Of a DNA stretch of 64,000 nucleotides, positions 42,843 through 52,114 are shown piece after piece. Below the pieces are notes generated by a model. The model ran no database searches and was not told the origin of the DNA. It saw nothing but the letters and a program-made list of their open reading frames with translations. Source of the stretch: Pseudomonas sp. MM213. GTDB lineage: Bacteria > Pseudomonadota > Gammaproteobacteria > Pseudomonadales > Pseudomonadaceae. The position numbers were made by a program, and so were the translations under genes. The stretch's first letter is position 1. Every line of letters begins with the position of its first letter. The stretch spans positions 992,001 to 1,056,000 of the forward strand of contig NZ_CP081943.1 of NCBI RefSeq assembly GCF_020423045.1, read 5' to 3'.

Positions 42843-43823
42843 ATGTCATTCATGGAAACCGCTGGGCGCCAAAGCCCTGCCGAATACCGCTCGCCGGTAG
42901 ACACCTCGTCATCCATACAGGCGCAGGCCGCCGCGCTTGATCCGCAACTGGCGCAAGCGTTCATGGTCAGTGCCCGCTGCGGCTGTTACATGCAGGCGTC
43001 GCGCAGTCTCAACATCAAGGCGACGTTGCTGCGCAAGCAGTTGGCGCAACTCGAAGCGCAACTGCAGTGCTCGCTGTTCAGCCATGGCGACAATGGTGTC
43101 GCCCTCAGTCGTGAAGGATTGCAGCTTCAGGCGCAGCTGATTGCCTTGGCCCATGAACGCGACTTGCCGGTGATCGAACAGCCCCTGGTGCGCCTGGCCG
43201 TCGCCGAATCGATCCTGCATGACATCCTCGGTCGCGACCTGGTGGCCTTGCTGCGCCGCAACGCCAGCGTGCGTCTGGAGATCATTTCCCTCGACAGCGA
43301 GCTGGCCCTGCGCGCCGTCAGCGCCGATGTGGTGGTGTGGCTGGCTGGCACCGATTCACCGCTGCCGGGCCCGAGTTTTGCCGTCGGCGAGCCGCGACGC
43401 CTGGCGCGGCTCGACTACCTGCCGCACATTGCCAAGCGTTATTCACGCACTGCGTCACGCCCGGACAATCTCGATGACCTCGCCGATTTCCTGCTGGTGC
43501 AATGGCAGCCTCATCGTCAGGTCGAGAGCTTTGTGCCGTGGAATGCGCTGGTGGACCAGCGACTCGCCGGGGTGGTGCAGTTGCATGCCTATGAGCTGAT
43601 GCTGGAGATGATCCGATGCAGCGCCTGTATCGGTTTGCTGCCTGGTTACATGAGCCATTTCGACCGTGGTCTGATCGCTCTGCCGGGGTTGTTTGGCCAG
43701 CCGATGCAGCGCCAGGTGTGGATGGCGGTCAATGCGCAGTCGCAGGATGAAGCTCAGGTGCAGATGATCGTCGAACTGATTCAAAACACCTTCAATGAGC
43801 GCCGGGATTGGTTCGAAGCCTGA
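42843..43823 (+). CDS. LysR-family transcriptional regulator
   Basis: A 326-residue protein from MSFMETAGRQSPAEYRSPVD, with AGGGAG 6 nt before the ATG. An in-frame ATG at 42789 without a ribosome site would add 18 residues. The HTH lies unusually far in (about 40-95: 'LAQAFMVSARCGCYMQASRSLNIKATLLRKQLAQLEAQLQCSLFSHGDNG'), after an N-terminal extension of about 35 residues. The substrate-binding domain is of the LysR type, with 'QRQVWMAVNAQSQDEAQVQMIVELI' near the end. Target unknown. Confidence 0.82.
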   Translation: MSFMETAGRQSPAEYRSPVDTSSSIQAQAAALDPQLAQAFMVSARCGCYMQASRSLNIKATLLRKQLAQLEAQLQCSLFSHGDNGVALSREGLQLQAQLIALAHERDLPVIEQPLVRLAVAESILHDILGRDLVALLRRNASVRLEIISLDSELALRAVSADVVVWLAGTDSPLPGPSFAVGEPRRLARLDYLPHIAKRYSRTASRPDNLDDLADFLLVQWQPHRQVESFVPWNALVDQRLAGVVQLHAYELMLEMIRCSACIGLLPGYMSHFDRGLIALPGLFGQPMQRQVWMAVNAQSQDEAQVQMIVELIQNTFNERRDWFEA

Positions 43824-43833
43824 GCAATACCAA

Positions 43834-43925
43834 CTGTAGGAGTGAGCCTGCTCGCGATAGGGCCATAACATTCAACATTGATGTTGACTGTCCGGACGCT
43901 ATCGCGAGCAGGCTCACTCCTACAG
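43834..43925. repeat. REP pair, GGAGTGAGCCTGCTCGCGA variant
   Basis: Both arms carry the same compensating change (GGAGTGAGCC / GGCTCACTCC) relative to the other copies, so the stem is kept. The spacer is about 50 nt. Confidence 0.85.
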
Positions 43926-43996
43926 TAGGTTCTCGTCATGCTGGAAGATTGCGTTGTAGAGTGAGCGGCCATGTCTGTATCAAGGATGAATCACCC

Positions 43997-44518
43997 ATGC
44001 CCGTCACTGACGCTGTCATTACGCTTGAACGCTTCAACGAGTCCCACCTCGAAGGCATCACCGCGCTTTACAACGAACCAGCGATTACCCGGCAAGTGCT
44101 GCAAATGCCGTTTCAGTCCATCGAGGTCTGGCGCAAACGCCTGGATCCGGGCAACGAACGGCATGTGCAACTGGTGGCGCTGAGTCAGGGGAGGGTGATA
44201 GGCAACATCGGCCTCGAACAGTTTTCGCGCATCCGCCGCAGTCATGCTGCCAATTTCGGCATGGGTGTCTCTGAGGCGTGGCAGGGCAAGGGTGTTGGCT
44301 CGAAGCTGCTGGCCACCGCGCTGGACATCGCCGACAACTGGATGAATCTGCAACGGGTCGAGCTGTCGGTGTACGCCGACAACGAAGCAGCCATCGGTTT
44401 GTACCGCAAGTTTGGTTTTGAAACCGAAGGCCTGTTTCGGGACTACGCCGTGCGTGACGGAGTGTTGGTGGACACCTTGAGCATGGCGCGTCTGCGCCGC
44501 ATGCCCAAGGCCGGTTGA
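43997..44518 (+). CDS. GNAT-family N-acetyltransferase
   Basis: A 173-residue protein from MPVTDAVITLERFNESHLEG. Acetyl-CoA motif A is 'NFGMGVSEAWQGKGVGSKLLATAL' and motif B is 'QRVELSVYADNEAAIGLYRKFGFETEGLFRDYAVRDG', as in RimJ/RimL- or PhnO-like enzymes. The preceding in-frame sequence passes through the REP and is not coding. Substrate unknown. Ends 1 bp before the convergent racemase gene. Confidence 0.88.
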   Translation: MPVTDAVITLERFNESHLEGITALYNEPAITRQVLQMPFQSIEVWRKRLDPGNERHVQLVALSQGRVIGNIGLEQFSRIRRSHAANFGMGVSEAWQGKGVGSKLLATALDIADNWMNLQRVELSVYADNEAAIGLYRKFGFETEGLFRDYAVRDGVLVDTLSMARLRRMPKAG

Positions 44519-44519
44519 T

Positions 44520-45212
44520 TCACTCGCCCAGTGCAAACGCCACCGCCGCCTGCGCATGCAGTTCGGTGGTGTCGAGCAGGGGCAGGGTGCTGTGTTCGGG
44601 TTTGATCAGCAGGCCGATTTCGGTGCAACCGAGGATGATGACCTGGGCGCCGCGCTGGCTCAGGGATTCGATCACCCGCTGATAAATCCGCCGTGAGGCC
44701 TCGCTGATCACCCCGACGCACAACTCGTCGTAGATGATCCGGTGCACGGCTTGACGCTCCTCGGCGTCCGGCACCAGTACGGTCAGCCCCATCGACGTCA
44801 GGCGCTCCTTGAGAAAGTCCTGTTCCATGGTGAACGCAGTCCCCAGCAACCCGACGTTCAGTGCGCCGGCATCCACCGCCGCCTGTCCGGCCGGGTCGGC
44901 GATGTGCAGGAACGGAATGTTGATCGCCGCCTGAATTTGCCCGGCGACCTTGTGCATGGTGTTGGTACACAGCACCACGCAATCGGCGCCCCCAGCCTCC
45001 AGCCGCCGCGCGGCATCCACCAGAATCAGCGCCGCATCGTCCCAGCGACCGGCGTGCTGGGCCTGTTCGACAGGCCCGAAGTCGACGCTGTACATTAGCA
45101 GTTTCGCCGAACGCAACGGCCCGAGCCGGTCGCGTACCTGTTGGTTGATGAGGCGGTAATACTCGGCGCTGGACTCCCAGCTCATGCCGCCGATAAGGCC
45201 GATGGTGCGCAT
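44520..45212 (-). CDS. Aspartate/glutamate racemase family protein
   Basis: A 230-residue protein MRTIGLIGGMSWESSAEYYRL. Both catalytic Cys regions are present: 'CVVLCTNTMHKVA' (about residue 83) and 'IILGCTEIGLLI' (about residue 195), spaced as in PLP-independent Asp/Glu racemases (YgeA/RacD type). Divergent from the AraC-type regulator at 45291, which may control it. Confidence 0.9.
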   Translation of the reverse strand: MRTIGLIGGMSWESSAEYYRLINQQVRDRLGPLRSAKLLMYSVDFGPVEQAQHAGRWDDAALILVDAARRLEAGGADCVVLCTNTMHKVAGQIQAAINIPFLHIADPAGQAAVDAGALNVGLLGTAFTMEQDFLKERLTSMGLTVLVPDAEERQAVHRIIYDELCVGVISEASRRIYQRVIESLSQRGAQVIILGCTEIGLLIKPEHSTLPLLDTTELHAQAAVAFALGE

Positions 45213-45290
45213 GGCGTGCTCCTGTTGATGGCAACCCTTTGTCTGGGAGTATCCCGTGGCGCTTCACGGCTTTCTATCAGGAAATTTCAC

Positions 45291-46058
45291 ATGCTGAGTC
45301 AACGGCTGCCGGGCGCTAAAGTCAGCTTGCAACTTCTGCCCCGTGCCGCTTACAGCGCACGCGATCCGGCGCAGTCGCGCACCATCGGGGTGACGCTGGA
45401 GCGCCAGCAGGGTGTGCACGCGATTGACTCGGATCGGCGGGTGGATTTCGATACGTTGCCCGGTGTTCTGGCGTATACCCCGGTGGGCGTCGAAGTGTTT
45501 TCCGAATCGTCCAGCGGTGGCGAATACTTGCTGATGCAGCTGGACGAATCGTTTGCCGATGAACATTTGCCTGCCATTGGCCATCGCGTACAGTCTTGCG
45601 GCAATCGACAGGCGCTGAGCCTGGCACGCGAAGTGCGGCGTTTGTTGCTGGCGCCACAACCCGACCTACTGGCACTGGAGCAATGTGCCCTGGGATTTGT
45701 GGGGTTGGCGCAACCGCAGGTCGAAATGGCTCATCGGCCCGCGCCAGCCGCACTCGCCCAAGTGCTGGACCTGATCGCAGAACAATTCCACCAGCCCCTC
45801 ACGCTGCAACAACTGGCGGCGGCCTACGGCCAGAACGAGCTGCGCTTTCTGCGAGACTTTACCCGCGCCATCGGCCTGACACCGCACGCTTACCTCGTTG
45901 AAGTACGACTGCAGGCGGCACGGCGGATGATCGAGCACACCGGTCTGAGCCTGGCTGACATCGCCCTTGATGCCGGTTTCGCCCATCAGTCGCACATGGG
46001 CAGCGCCTTCCGCAAATTCCTCGCCATGACCCCCAGTCAATACCGCTCACGCTTTTAG
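45291..46058 (+). CDS. AraC-family transcriptional regulator
   Basis: A 255-residue protein from MLSQRLPGAKVSLQLLPRAA. The C-terminal double HTH covers about 155-255 ('LTLQQLAAAYGQNELRFLRDFTRAIGLTPHAYLVEVRLQAARRMIEHTGLSLADIALDAGFAHQSHMGSAFRKFLAMTPSQYR'; the last part is the AraC signature). The N-terminal half looks cupin-like ('AYTPVGVEVFSESSSGGEYLLMQLDESF'). Divergent from the racemase. Confidence 0.92.
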   Translation: MLSQRLPGAKVSLQLLPRAAYSARDPAQSRTIGVTLERQQGVHAIDSDRRVDFDTLPGVLAYTPVGVEVFSESSSGGEYLLMQLDESFADEHLPAIGHRVQSCGNRQALSLAREVRRLLLAPQPDLLALEQCALGFVGLAQPQVEMAHRPAPAALAQVLDLIAEQFHQPLTLQQLAAAYGQNELRFLRDFTRAIGLTPHAYLVEVRLQAARRMIEHTGLSLADIALDAGFAHQSHMGSAFRKFLAMTPSQYRSRF

Positions 46059-46127
46059 TCGTACGCCCGCCGCGCGCATCTGCCATGCTCAAAGTCCGCA
46101 GCACTGTTTCAACAAAGGAACACCGCA

Positions 46128-46622
46128 ATGGACGACGTACAACAACTGGGCGAGATGCTTCGCCACTACGCAGACAGCGAAGCGCACAAAAAACAATTGT
46201 TCGAGTCGCAATCGGCCGTGTGGGCGACGCGCATTGGCGAGCTGTTTGATCAGATCCAGCAATGGCTGGAACCGGTCCGGGCGCCGAACCTGCTGGAAGT
46301 CAGCCGCGAGGCGTATGTCGCCTCGGGGCCGAGCGTTCCGGTCGAGACGTCAACGTTCAAGACCGAGAAACTGGGCATCGTGATCGCCGGCAAACCCGTG
46401 GAGTTCGTGCCGGATGTGATGGGTACCGGTGGGCAGATTTCCCTGGCGGTGATGGGCCTGACCGCCGCGCGGTATGGCAGCATTTCGCTGGTGTGCCTGC
46501 CGCCGTCCAACAATTGGCAATGGCGCAAGACCAATGGCTTGAAGGACCCGGACACCTTTGCCTTCGACGCGAATTTTCTGGCGCAGCAGTTGCAGAGCTT
46601 GATCCCCCGCGATCGGAGCTGA
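46128..46622 (+). CDS. Hypothetical protein, 164 aa
   Basis: MDDVQQLGEMLRHYADSEAH…, preceded by AAAGGA. Soluble, with a helical N-terminus (about 1-50) and a beta-rich part ('SVPVETSTFKTEKLGIVIAGKPVEFVPDVMGTGGQISLAV'). No signal peptide. I do not recognise the family. A chaperone-like or uncharacterised Pseudomonas protein is possible. Its own ribosome site and codon use support it. Confidence 0.75.
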   Translation: MDDVQQLGEMLRHYADSEAHKKQLFESQSAVWATRIGELFDQIQQWLEPVRAPNLLEVSREAYVASGPSVPVETSTFKTEKLGIVIAGKPVEFVPDVMGTGGQISLAVMGLTAARYGSISLVCLPPSNNWQWRKTNGLKDPDTFAFDANFLAQQLQSLIPRDRS

Positions 46623-46647
46623 TCTCTCCGGACTTTCACCTTTCCCC

Positions 46648-46742
46648 TGTGGGAGCGAGCCTGCTCGCGATGACGGTTCGGCAATCAACATAAATGTTGG
46701 CTGAACCACCGCTATCGCCGGCAAGCCGGTCTCGCTCCTACA
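46648..46742. repeat. Hybrid REP pair of two families
   Basis: The left arm is the GGAGCGAGCCTGCTCGCGA type. The right arm is a mosaic, CGCCGGCAAGCCGGTCTCGCTCCTACA, which joins the GCCGGC-type head to the GAGCGAGG-type tail. This suggests recombination between REP families. Confidence 0.75.
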
Positions 46743-46758
46743 ATGGATCTGCGGTGCA

Positions 46759-46980
46759 TCAGATTTCGAGATTCACCCAGCCCGGTTTTGCCACTTCCGG
46801 CGCAACCGCCTTCACCACTTTCCCCGTCGCCAACTCCACCCGTCGAGCCACCTCCGGGTCATCGGCAAACGGGATCAGGCTCGCTTCCTCCAGACTTTCT
46901 GCCGTCTGCTGCTTCAGGCAGTACTCGACCGCCAGCCAAAGCCCCGCAACACCCACGATATTCAACACGATCTCGAACAT
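46759..46980 (-). CDS. CcoQ-like small subunit of the orphan cbb3-type oxidase
   Basis: A 73-residue protein MFEIVLNIVGVAGLWLAVEY with one TM segment, then 'SLEEASLIPFADDPEVARRVE', which resembles the '(D/E)EAANLPFADD' tail of CcoQ. It starts 14 bp after ccoN on the same strand. A longer-than-usual C-terminus (…VVKAVAPEVAKPGWVNLEI) sets it apart from classical CcoQ. Confidence 0.8.
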   Translation of the reverse strand: MFEIVLNIVGVAGLWLAVEYCLKQQTAESLEEASLIPFADDPEVARRVELATGKVVKAVAPEVAKPGWVNLEI

Positions 46981-46994
46981 CTCAGCTCCTCGCC

Positions 46995-48422
46995 TCAGGC
47001 AATCCGTGCATCACGTTCAGCCATCGCCACGTCGGAAACCCGTACCGTGCGCCAGGCGTTGTACGCCATCAGCAGCATGCCGCTGAGGAAGAACACGCCG
47101 CCGGCAAACCGCACCACAAATCCCGGATGACTGGCCTGCAAGGCTTCGACGAAGGAATAGGTCAGCGTGCCGTCGTCGTTGATCGCGCGCCACATCAGGC
47201 CCTGGGTGATGCCGTTGACCCACATCGAGGCGATGTACAGCACGGTGCCGATGGTCGCCAGCCAGAAGTGCAGGTTGATCAACGGCGTGCTGTACATCTG
47301 CTCGCGGCCGAAGACTTTCGGAATCATGTGGTAGACCGCGCCGAAGGTGATCATCGCCACCCAACCGAGGGCGCCGGCGTGCACGTGGCCGATGGTCCAG
47401 TCGGTGTAGTGGGAGAGGGCGTTCACGGTTTTGATCGCCATCATCGGCCCCTCGAAAGTCGACATGCCGTAGAAGGCCAGCGACAGCACCAGAAAACGCA
47501 AAATCGGATCGGTGCGCAATTTATGCCAGGCACCCGAGAGCGTCATCATGCCGTTGATCATGCCGCCCCAGCTCGGCGCCAACAGGATCAGCGACATGGC
47601 CATGCCCAATGACTGCGCCCAGTCCGGCAACGCGGTGTAGTGCAAATGGTGCGGGCCGGCCCAGATGTACAGGGTGATCAACGCCCAGAAGTGCACGATG
47701 GACAAGCGATAGGAGTACACCGGCCGCCCGACCTGTTTCGGCACGAAGTAATACATCATCCCGAGGAACCCGGTCGTCAGGAAAAACCCCACCGCGTTGT
47801 GCCCGTACCACCACTGCACCATGGCGTCGGTGGCGCCGGAATACACCGGGTAGGACTTGAACCAGTCCACCGGAATCGACAGGTGATTGACCACGTGCAA
47901 CATGGCGATCACCACGATGAACGCGCCGAAAAACCAGTTGCCGACGTAAATATGATGGGTTTTGCGTTGCACCACTGTGGTGAAAAACACGATGGCGTAC
48001 GCCACCCAGACCGCGGTCATCCACACCGCGCCGGAGAACTCGATCTCGGCGTATTCCTTGGTAGTGGTGTAGCCCAGCGGCAGGGTGATCAGCATCACCA
48101 CGATGACCGATTGCCAACCCCAGAAGGTGAAGGCGGCGAGGGTGTCCGAGTACAGCCGCACCTGGCAGGTACGCTGCACTGCGTAATAACTGGCGGCGAA
48201 CTGCGCGCTGCCGGCAAAGCCGAAAATCACCAGGCTGGTGTGCAGCGGACGCAAACGCCCGAACGAGGTCCACGGCAGGTCGAGGTTCATCTCGGGCCAC
48301 ACCAGTTGCGAGGCGATCCACACCCCCATTGCCATCCCCACGACGCCCCAGAAAATGGTCGCCACGACGAATTGGCGGACGACCTTGTAGTTATAGGCCT
48401 GTCCGATTGTTGCTGTGCTCAT
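46995..48422 (-). CDS. ccoN: cbb3-type cytochrome c oxidase subunit I (orphan CcoN)
   Basis: A 475-residue protein from [20 protein letters not shown] with about 12 TM segments. Heme and copper ligands are visible: low-spin His61 in '[11 protein letters not shown]', CuB His in '[12 protein letters not shown]' and '[17 protein letters not shown]', and heme His in '[12 protein letters not shown]'. No ccoO or ccoP is adjacent, so it must pair with those encoded elsewhere. P. aeruginosa has such orphan isoforms (CcoN3/CcoN4); CcoN4 is reported to help growth in cyanide, and its gene neighbours a sulfite/nitrite reductase as here. Assignment as CcoN4-like is inference from context. Confidence 0.92.
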   Translation of the reverse strand: MSTATIGQAYNYKVVRQFVVATIFWGVVGMAMGVWIASQLVWPEMNLDLPWTSFGRLRPLHTSLVIFGFAGSAQFAASYYAVQRTCQVRLYSDTLAAFTFWGWQSVIVVMLITLPLGYTTTKEYAEIEFSGAVWMTAVWVAYAIVFFTTVVQRKTHHIYVGNWFFGAFIVVIAMLHVVNHLSIPVDWFKSYPVYSGATDAMVQWWYGHNAVGFFLTTGFLGMMYYFVPKQVGRPVYSYRLSIVHFWALITLYIWAGPHHLHYTALPDWAQSLGMAMSLILLAPSWGGMINGMMTLSGAWHKLRTDPILRFLVLSLAFYGMSTFEGPMMAIKTVNALSHYTDWTIGHVHAGALGWVAMITFGAVYHMIPKVFGREQMYSTPLINLHFWLATIGTVLYIASMWVNGITQGLMWRAINDDGTLTYSFVEALQASHPGFVVRFAGGVFFLSGMLLMAYNAWRTVRVSDVAMAERDARIA

Positions 48423-48526
48423 GGTCAATGCTTCCACGGTTGCAAAGTCTTGCCAGGCCACCCGGACTGGCATGCCGTGAACTGTAGAAACCTCATCGAA
48501 AACAAAACAGATTCAGGAAAGCGCAA

Positions 48527-48540
48527 TTAATACGGATCAG
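48527..48540. promoter_or_regulatory. Candidate ANR/FNR box (TTAATACGGATCAG)
   Basis: Eight of ten conserved positions match TTGAT-N4-ATCAA. It lies 105 bp upstream of the ccoN start in the 304-bp divergent gap with the chitinase gene. Orphan ccoN genes are known to respond to low oxygen in pseudomonads, which fits. The remainder of the gap shows no other clear element. Confidence 0.35.
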
Positions 48541-48726
48541 ATAAAGGCGCCGTACCTGTCAGAGTTGACAGTATCGGCGGATTGAATCCAGCGCTTTAAT
48601 AAACTCGCTGACGCATTGGGTAGTGGTGAGTTCCAGTGGTTGCGTTCAAGGCAAGTCAGCCCTGCCGGTCATGGCGATCAGGAGGGGCACTTTCATACAG
48701 GATGTTCTGAACTCAAGGGTGAACCA

Positions 48727-49713
48727 ATGACAACTTTCACTTATACAGGCCCCAAGGCGCCAGCCGATGACGCGTCCGAGATGCCTGATTTCAGCAAGAA
48801 AAAAGTCTTCATGGGGTTTTGGCATAACTGGGGGCCGAGTGCCGGGTATCAAGGCGGATTGACGGGAGAGGTGCCACTGGAGGACATCCCTGTCGAATAC
48901 AACGTGGTAGCGGTAGCGTTCATGAAGGGCGCTGGCATCCCGACATTCAAGCCCTACAACCTGTCTGATGAGGAGTTTCGGCGCCAGGTCGGCGTACTCA
49001 ACAAGCAAGGTCGCGCGGTGTTGATTTCATTGGGTGGTGCCGATGCCCACATCGCCTTGAAAAAAGGCGAAGAGCAGGCGCTCGCGAATGAAATCATCCG
49101 ATTGGTTGAAGTTTATGGTTTCGATGGGCTCGATATCGATCTGGAGCAGACCGCGATCGACTTTGCCGACAACAACACGGTAATTCCGGCGGCGCTGATA
49201 CGGGTCCGCGATTACTACAAGAGTCAAGGCAAGCACTTTCTTATCACCATGGCGCCGGAGTTCCCGTATCTGAGAACCGGGGGCAAGTACGTGCCGTATC
49301 TGAACGCCTTGGCGAACTATTTTGATTGGATTTCCCCGCAGTATTACAACCAGGCCGGTGATGGGCTTTCTGTTCCGGAGCTCAACCCTTCATGGCTCAC
49401 GCAGAACGACGGTGTGCGCAAGAAAGAATTCCTGTACTACCTGACCACCGCGCTGGTAACCGGGAAAAATGGCTTCGTTAAAATCCCGGCCGATAAATTC
49501 CTTATTGGCTTGCCCAGCAGTATTGATGCGGCAGCGAACGGCTTTGTTGTCGATCCAAATTTCGCGAAATGGGCACTTGACAAACTGAAGGCCGATGGCA
49601 ATCCAGTCAAAGGCCTGATGACCTGGTCGATCAACTGGGATTGCGGGACTAACAAGAACGGAGACCCGTATGACTGGCGCTTCAAAAGATACTATTCATC
49701 GATGATCCAATAA
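48727..49713 (+). CDS. GH18 chitinase catalytic domain without signal peptide
   Basis: A 328-residue protein from MTTFTYTGPKAPADDASEMP. GH18 motifs: SLGG (101-104), DGLDIDLE (133-140) with catalytic Glu140, 'MAPEFPYL', 'ISPQYYNQ' and 'GLMTWSINWD' near the end. It hydrolyses beta-1,4-GlcNAc chains. There is no signal peptide and no carbohydrate-binding or fibronectin module, so it is a bare catalytic domain. Base composition is visibly more AT-rich than its neighbours, which suggests acquisition. An upstream frame extension to 48616 is not supported. Confidence 0.92.
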   Translation: MTTFTYTGPKAPADDASEMPDFSKKKVFMGFWHNWGPSAGYQGGLTGEVPLEDIPVEYNVVAVAFMKGAGIPTFKPYNLSDEEFRRQVGVLNKQGRAVLISLGGADAHIALKKGEEQALANEIIRLVEVYGFDGLDIDLEQTAIDFADNNTVIPAALIRVRDYYKSQGKHFLITMAPEFPYLRTGGKYVPYLNALANYFDWISPQYYNQAGDGLSVPELNPSWLTQNDGVRKKEFLYYLTTALVTGKNGFVKIPADKFLIGLPSSIDAAANGFVVDPNFAKWALDKLKADGNPVKGLMTWSINWDCGTNKNGDPYDWRFKRYYSSMIQ

Positions 49714-49875
49714 TGGCTGAAACACCGTCGATAAAGAGCAGCGGCACAATCGTTCATTCAAGCTGATATGGTTTTTTTGTCGCTGCCTGAATCTGTAATG
49801 TTTTTCCGGTGCCCCTCATAGTCGCCTCATCGAAAACGAGCCACAGAGCCCGTCCCATCCTGATGAGGTAGCCAC

Positions 49876-51549
49876 ATGTATCAGTACGACGACTATGACC
49901 GGGCGCTGGTCTTCGAGCGGGTTGCGCAGTTTCGTGATCAGGTCGAACGCTTTACGGCAGGCGAGTTGAGCGAAGAGGAATTCCTGCCGTTGCGCTTGCA
50001 GAATGGCCTGTACATGCAAAAACACGCGTACATGCTGCGCGTGGCCATTCCCTACGGCACGCTCAGTGCGCAACAGATGCGTACGCTGGCGAGCATCGCC
50101 CGGGATTACGACCGTGGCTACGGCCACTTCACCACCCGGCAGAACATGCAGTTCAACTGGATCGAACTGGCCCAGGTACCGGAAATCCTCGAACGCCTGG
50201 CCCAGGTAGAAATGCACGCGATCCAGACGTCCGGCAACTGCGTGCGCAATATCACCACCGAAGCCTTCGCCGGGGTCGCGGCGGACGAGTTGATCGACCC
50301 ACGACCGCTGGCGGAAATCCTGCGCCAATGGTCGACGATCAACCCGGAGTTCCTGTTCCTGCCACGCAAATTCAAGATCGCCATCTGCTCGGCCGTACAG
50401 GACCGCGCGGCGATCATGATGCACGACATCGGCCTTTATCTTTACCCCGGCGCCGACGGACAAATGCTCCTGCGGGTGATCGTTGGCGGTGGTTTGGGAC
50501 GCACGCCGATTCTTGGCCTGCAGATTCGCGAAGGCTTGCCGTGGCAGCATTTGCTGTCGTATGTCGAAGCGGTGCTGCGGGTCTACAACCGCCACGGTCG
50601 GCGGGACAACAAGTACAAGGCGCGGATCAAGATTCTGGTCAAGGCACTCGGGATCGACGCCTTTGCCAGGGAAGTGGAGGAGGAGTGGCAGCATCTCAAG
50701 GACGGTCCGGCGCAGTTGACCGGCGATGAATATGCGCGTGTCGCCAGTGCCTTCGTGCCGCCGGATTACCGTTCGCTGTCCAGTACCGACCTGGAGTTCG
50801 GCACCCGTCTGGCCGAAAACAGTGCATTCGCCCGCTGGGTCTCGCGCAACGTCCAGCCGCACAAGGTGCCGGGCTACGCCAGTGTGGTGCTGTCGACCAA
50901 ACCGGGCAGTGCTTCGCCGCCGGGCGATGTCACCGGCGAACAAATGGATGCCGTGGCCGCGTGGTCCGAGCAATTCGGTTTCGGCGAAATCCGCATTGCC
51001 CATGAACAGAACATCGTCCTGCCGGACGTGCCGAAGTCGGACCTGTTCACGCTCTGGCGTGTGGCTTGCGAGCACGGGTTGGGCAGTGCCAATGTCGGTT
51101 TGTTGACCGACATCATCGCCTGCCCCGGCGGCGATTTCTGTGCATTGGCCAACGCCAAGTCGATCCCCATTGCGCAAGGCGTTCAGGCGCGTTTTGACGA
51201 CCTGGATTATCTGCATGATCTGGGCGACATCAGCCTCAACATTTCCGGTTGCATGAACGCCTGCGGCCACCACCACATCGGCAATATCGGCATTCTTGGC
51301 GTCGACAAGAACGGTAGCGAGTGGTACCAGATCACCCTCGGCGGCGCTCAGGGCAAGAACAGCGCGTTGGGCAAAGTCATCGGCCCGTCCTTCAGCGCGG
51401 CTGAAGTGCCCGACGTGATCGAGCGGATCATCGCCACGTTCGTGCGTTACCGCGAGAGTGAGGAACTGTTCGTCGACACGTTGCAGCGCCTTGGTCTGGA
51501 GCCGTTCAAAGAGGCGGTCTATCCGAAGTTGCTGGAGGTGTCGGCATGA
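49876..51549 (+). CDS. Siroheme [4Fe-4S] nitrite/sulfite reductase (CysI-like)
   Basis: A 557-residue protein from MYQYDDYDRALVFERVAQFR. The cluster/siroheme motifs are CPGGDFC (Cys416, Cys422) and CMNAC (Cys459, Cys463) followed by 'GHHHIGNIGILGV'. The ferredoxin-like repeats 'YGHFTTRQNMQFNWIEL' and 'ETSGNC-like' 'IQTSGNCVRNITTEAFAG' are present. It reduces sulfite (or nitrite) by six electrons. Coupled by ATGA to DUF934, the usual partner in pseudomonads. Whether the substrate is sulfite or nitrite is not decided by sequence; a second cysI copy elsewhere is likely. Confidence 0.9.
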   Translation: MYQYDDYDRALVFERVAQFRDQVERFTAGELSEEEFLPLRLQNGLYMQKHAYMLRVAIPYGTLSAQQMRTLASIARDYDRGYGHFTTRQNMQFNWIELAQVPEILERLAQVEMHAIQTSGNCVRNITTEAFAGVAADELIDPRPLAEILRQWSTINPEFLFLPRKFKIAICSAVQDRAAIMMHDIGLYLYPGADGQMLLRVIVGGGLGRTPILGLQIREGLPWQHLLSYVEAVLRVYNRHGRRDNKYKARIKILVKALGIDAFAREVEEEWQHLKDGPAQLTGDEYARVASAFVPPDYRSLSSTDLEFGTRLAENSAFARWVSRNVQPHKVPGYASVVLSTKPGSASPPGDVTGEQMDAVAAWSEQFGFGEIRIAHEQNIVLPDVPKSDLFTLWRVACEHGLGSANVGLLTDIIACPGGDFCALANAKSIPIAQGVQARFDDLDYLHDLGDISLNISGCMNACGHHHIGNIGILGVDKNGSEWYQITLGGAQGKNSALGKVIGPSFSAAEVPDVIERIIATFVRYRESEELFVDTLQRLGLEPFKEAVYPKLLEVSA

Positions 51550-52025
51550 ACAATCTGCTACGACTGGAGGCCGGTGTGGCGCGGATCGATAGCGCCGATC
51601 CGTGGACCCTGGTCAGGGATCCAGCCACCGGATTACCTTCAGGTCCGGTGATAGTGCCGCTGGCCTGCTGGCTGGAGGAACCCGGGCAGCAGGGCGTGTG
51701 GCTGGGGCCGGACGATGAGGTGGAAAGCCTCAAGCCGTGGTTCGACCAACTGCCGCTGATTGCGCTGGATTTCCCAAGTTTTCGCGACGGTCGTGGTTAC
51801 AGCCAGGCGTATTTGCTGCGTACCCGATTGGGCTGGACCGGCGAATTGCGCGCGGTTGGCGATGTCCTGCGCGATCAACTCAGCCACATGCGCCAATGCG
51901 GTTTCGACAGCTTCGCGGTGCGCGAGGACAAGTCCGCCGAAGACGCGCTCAAGGGCCTCGCCGGCATGAGCGTGTTGTATGGCCGCTCGGTGATCGAGCC
52001 ACGACCGTTGTTTCGGCGGCGCTGA
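51546..52025 (+). CDS. DUF934 protein, partner of the sulfite/nitrite reductase
   Basis: A 159-residue soluble protein MNNLLRLEAGVARIDSADPW. The DUF934 core is seen in 'LPLIALDFPSFRDGRGYSQAYLLRTRLGWTGELRAVGDVLRDQLSHMRQCGFDSFAVR'. The family almost always follows cysI-like genes and is thought to assist electron delivery or assembly in assimilatory sulfite reduction. The start overlaps the reductase stop by 4 bp. Confidence 0.92.
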   Translation: MNNLLRLEAGVARIDSADPWTLVRDPATGLPSGPVIVPLACWLEEPGQQGVWLGPDDEVESLKPWFDQLPLIALDFPSFRDGRGYSQAYLLRTRLGWTGELRAVGDVLRDQLSHMRQCGFDSFAVREDKSAEDALKGLAGMSVLYGRSVIEPRPLFRRR

Positions 52026-52114
52026 CAACCACACGACTTTTTGCTTTGGCCGGGGACCCCGTTTTGATAGAGTCCGCGCCTCATAAGGAAGCGGGTCAAA
52101 GAAAGGAGTCTGGT

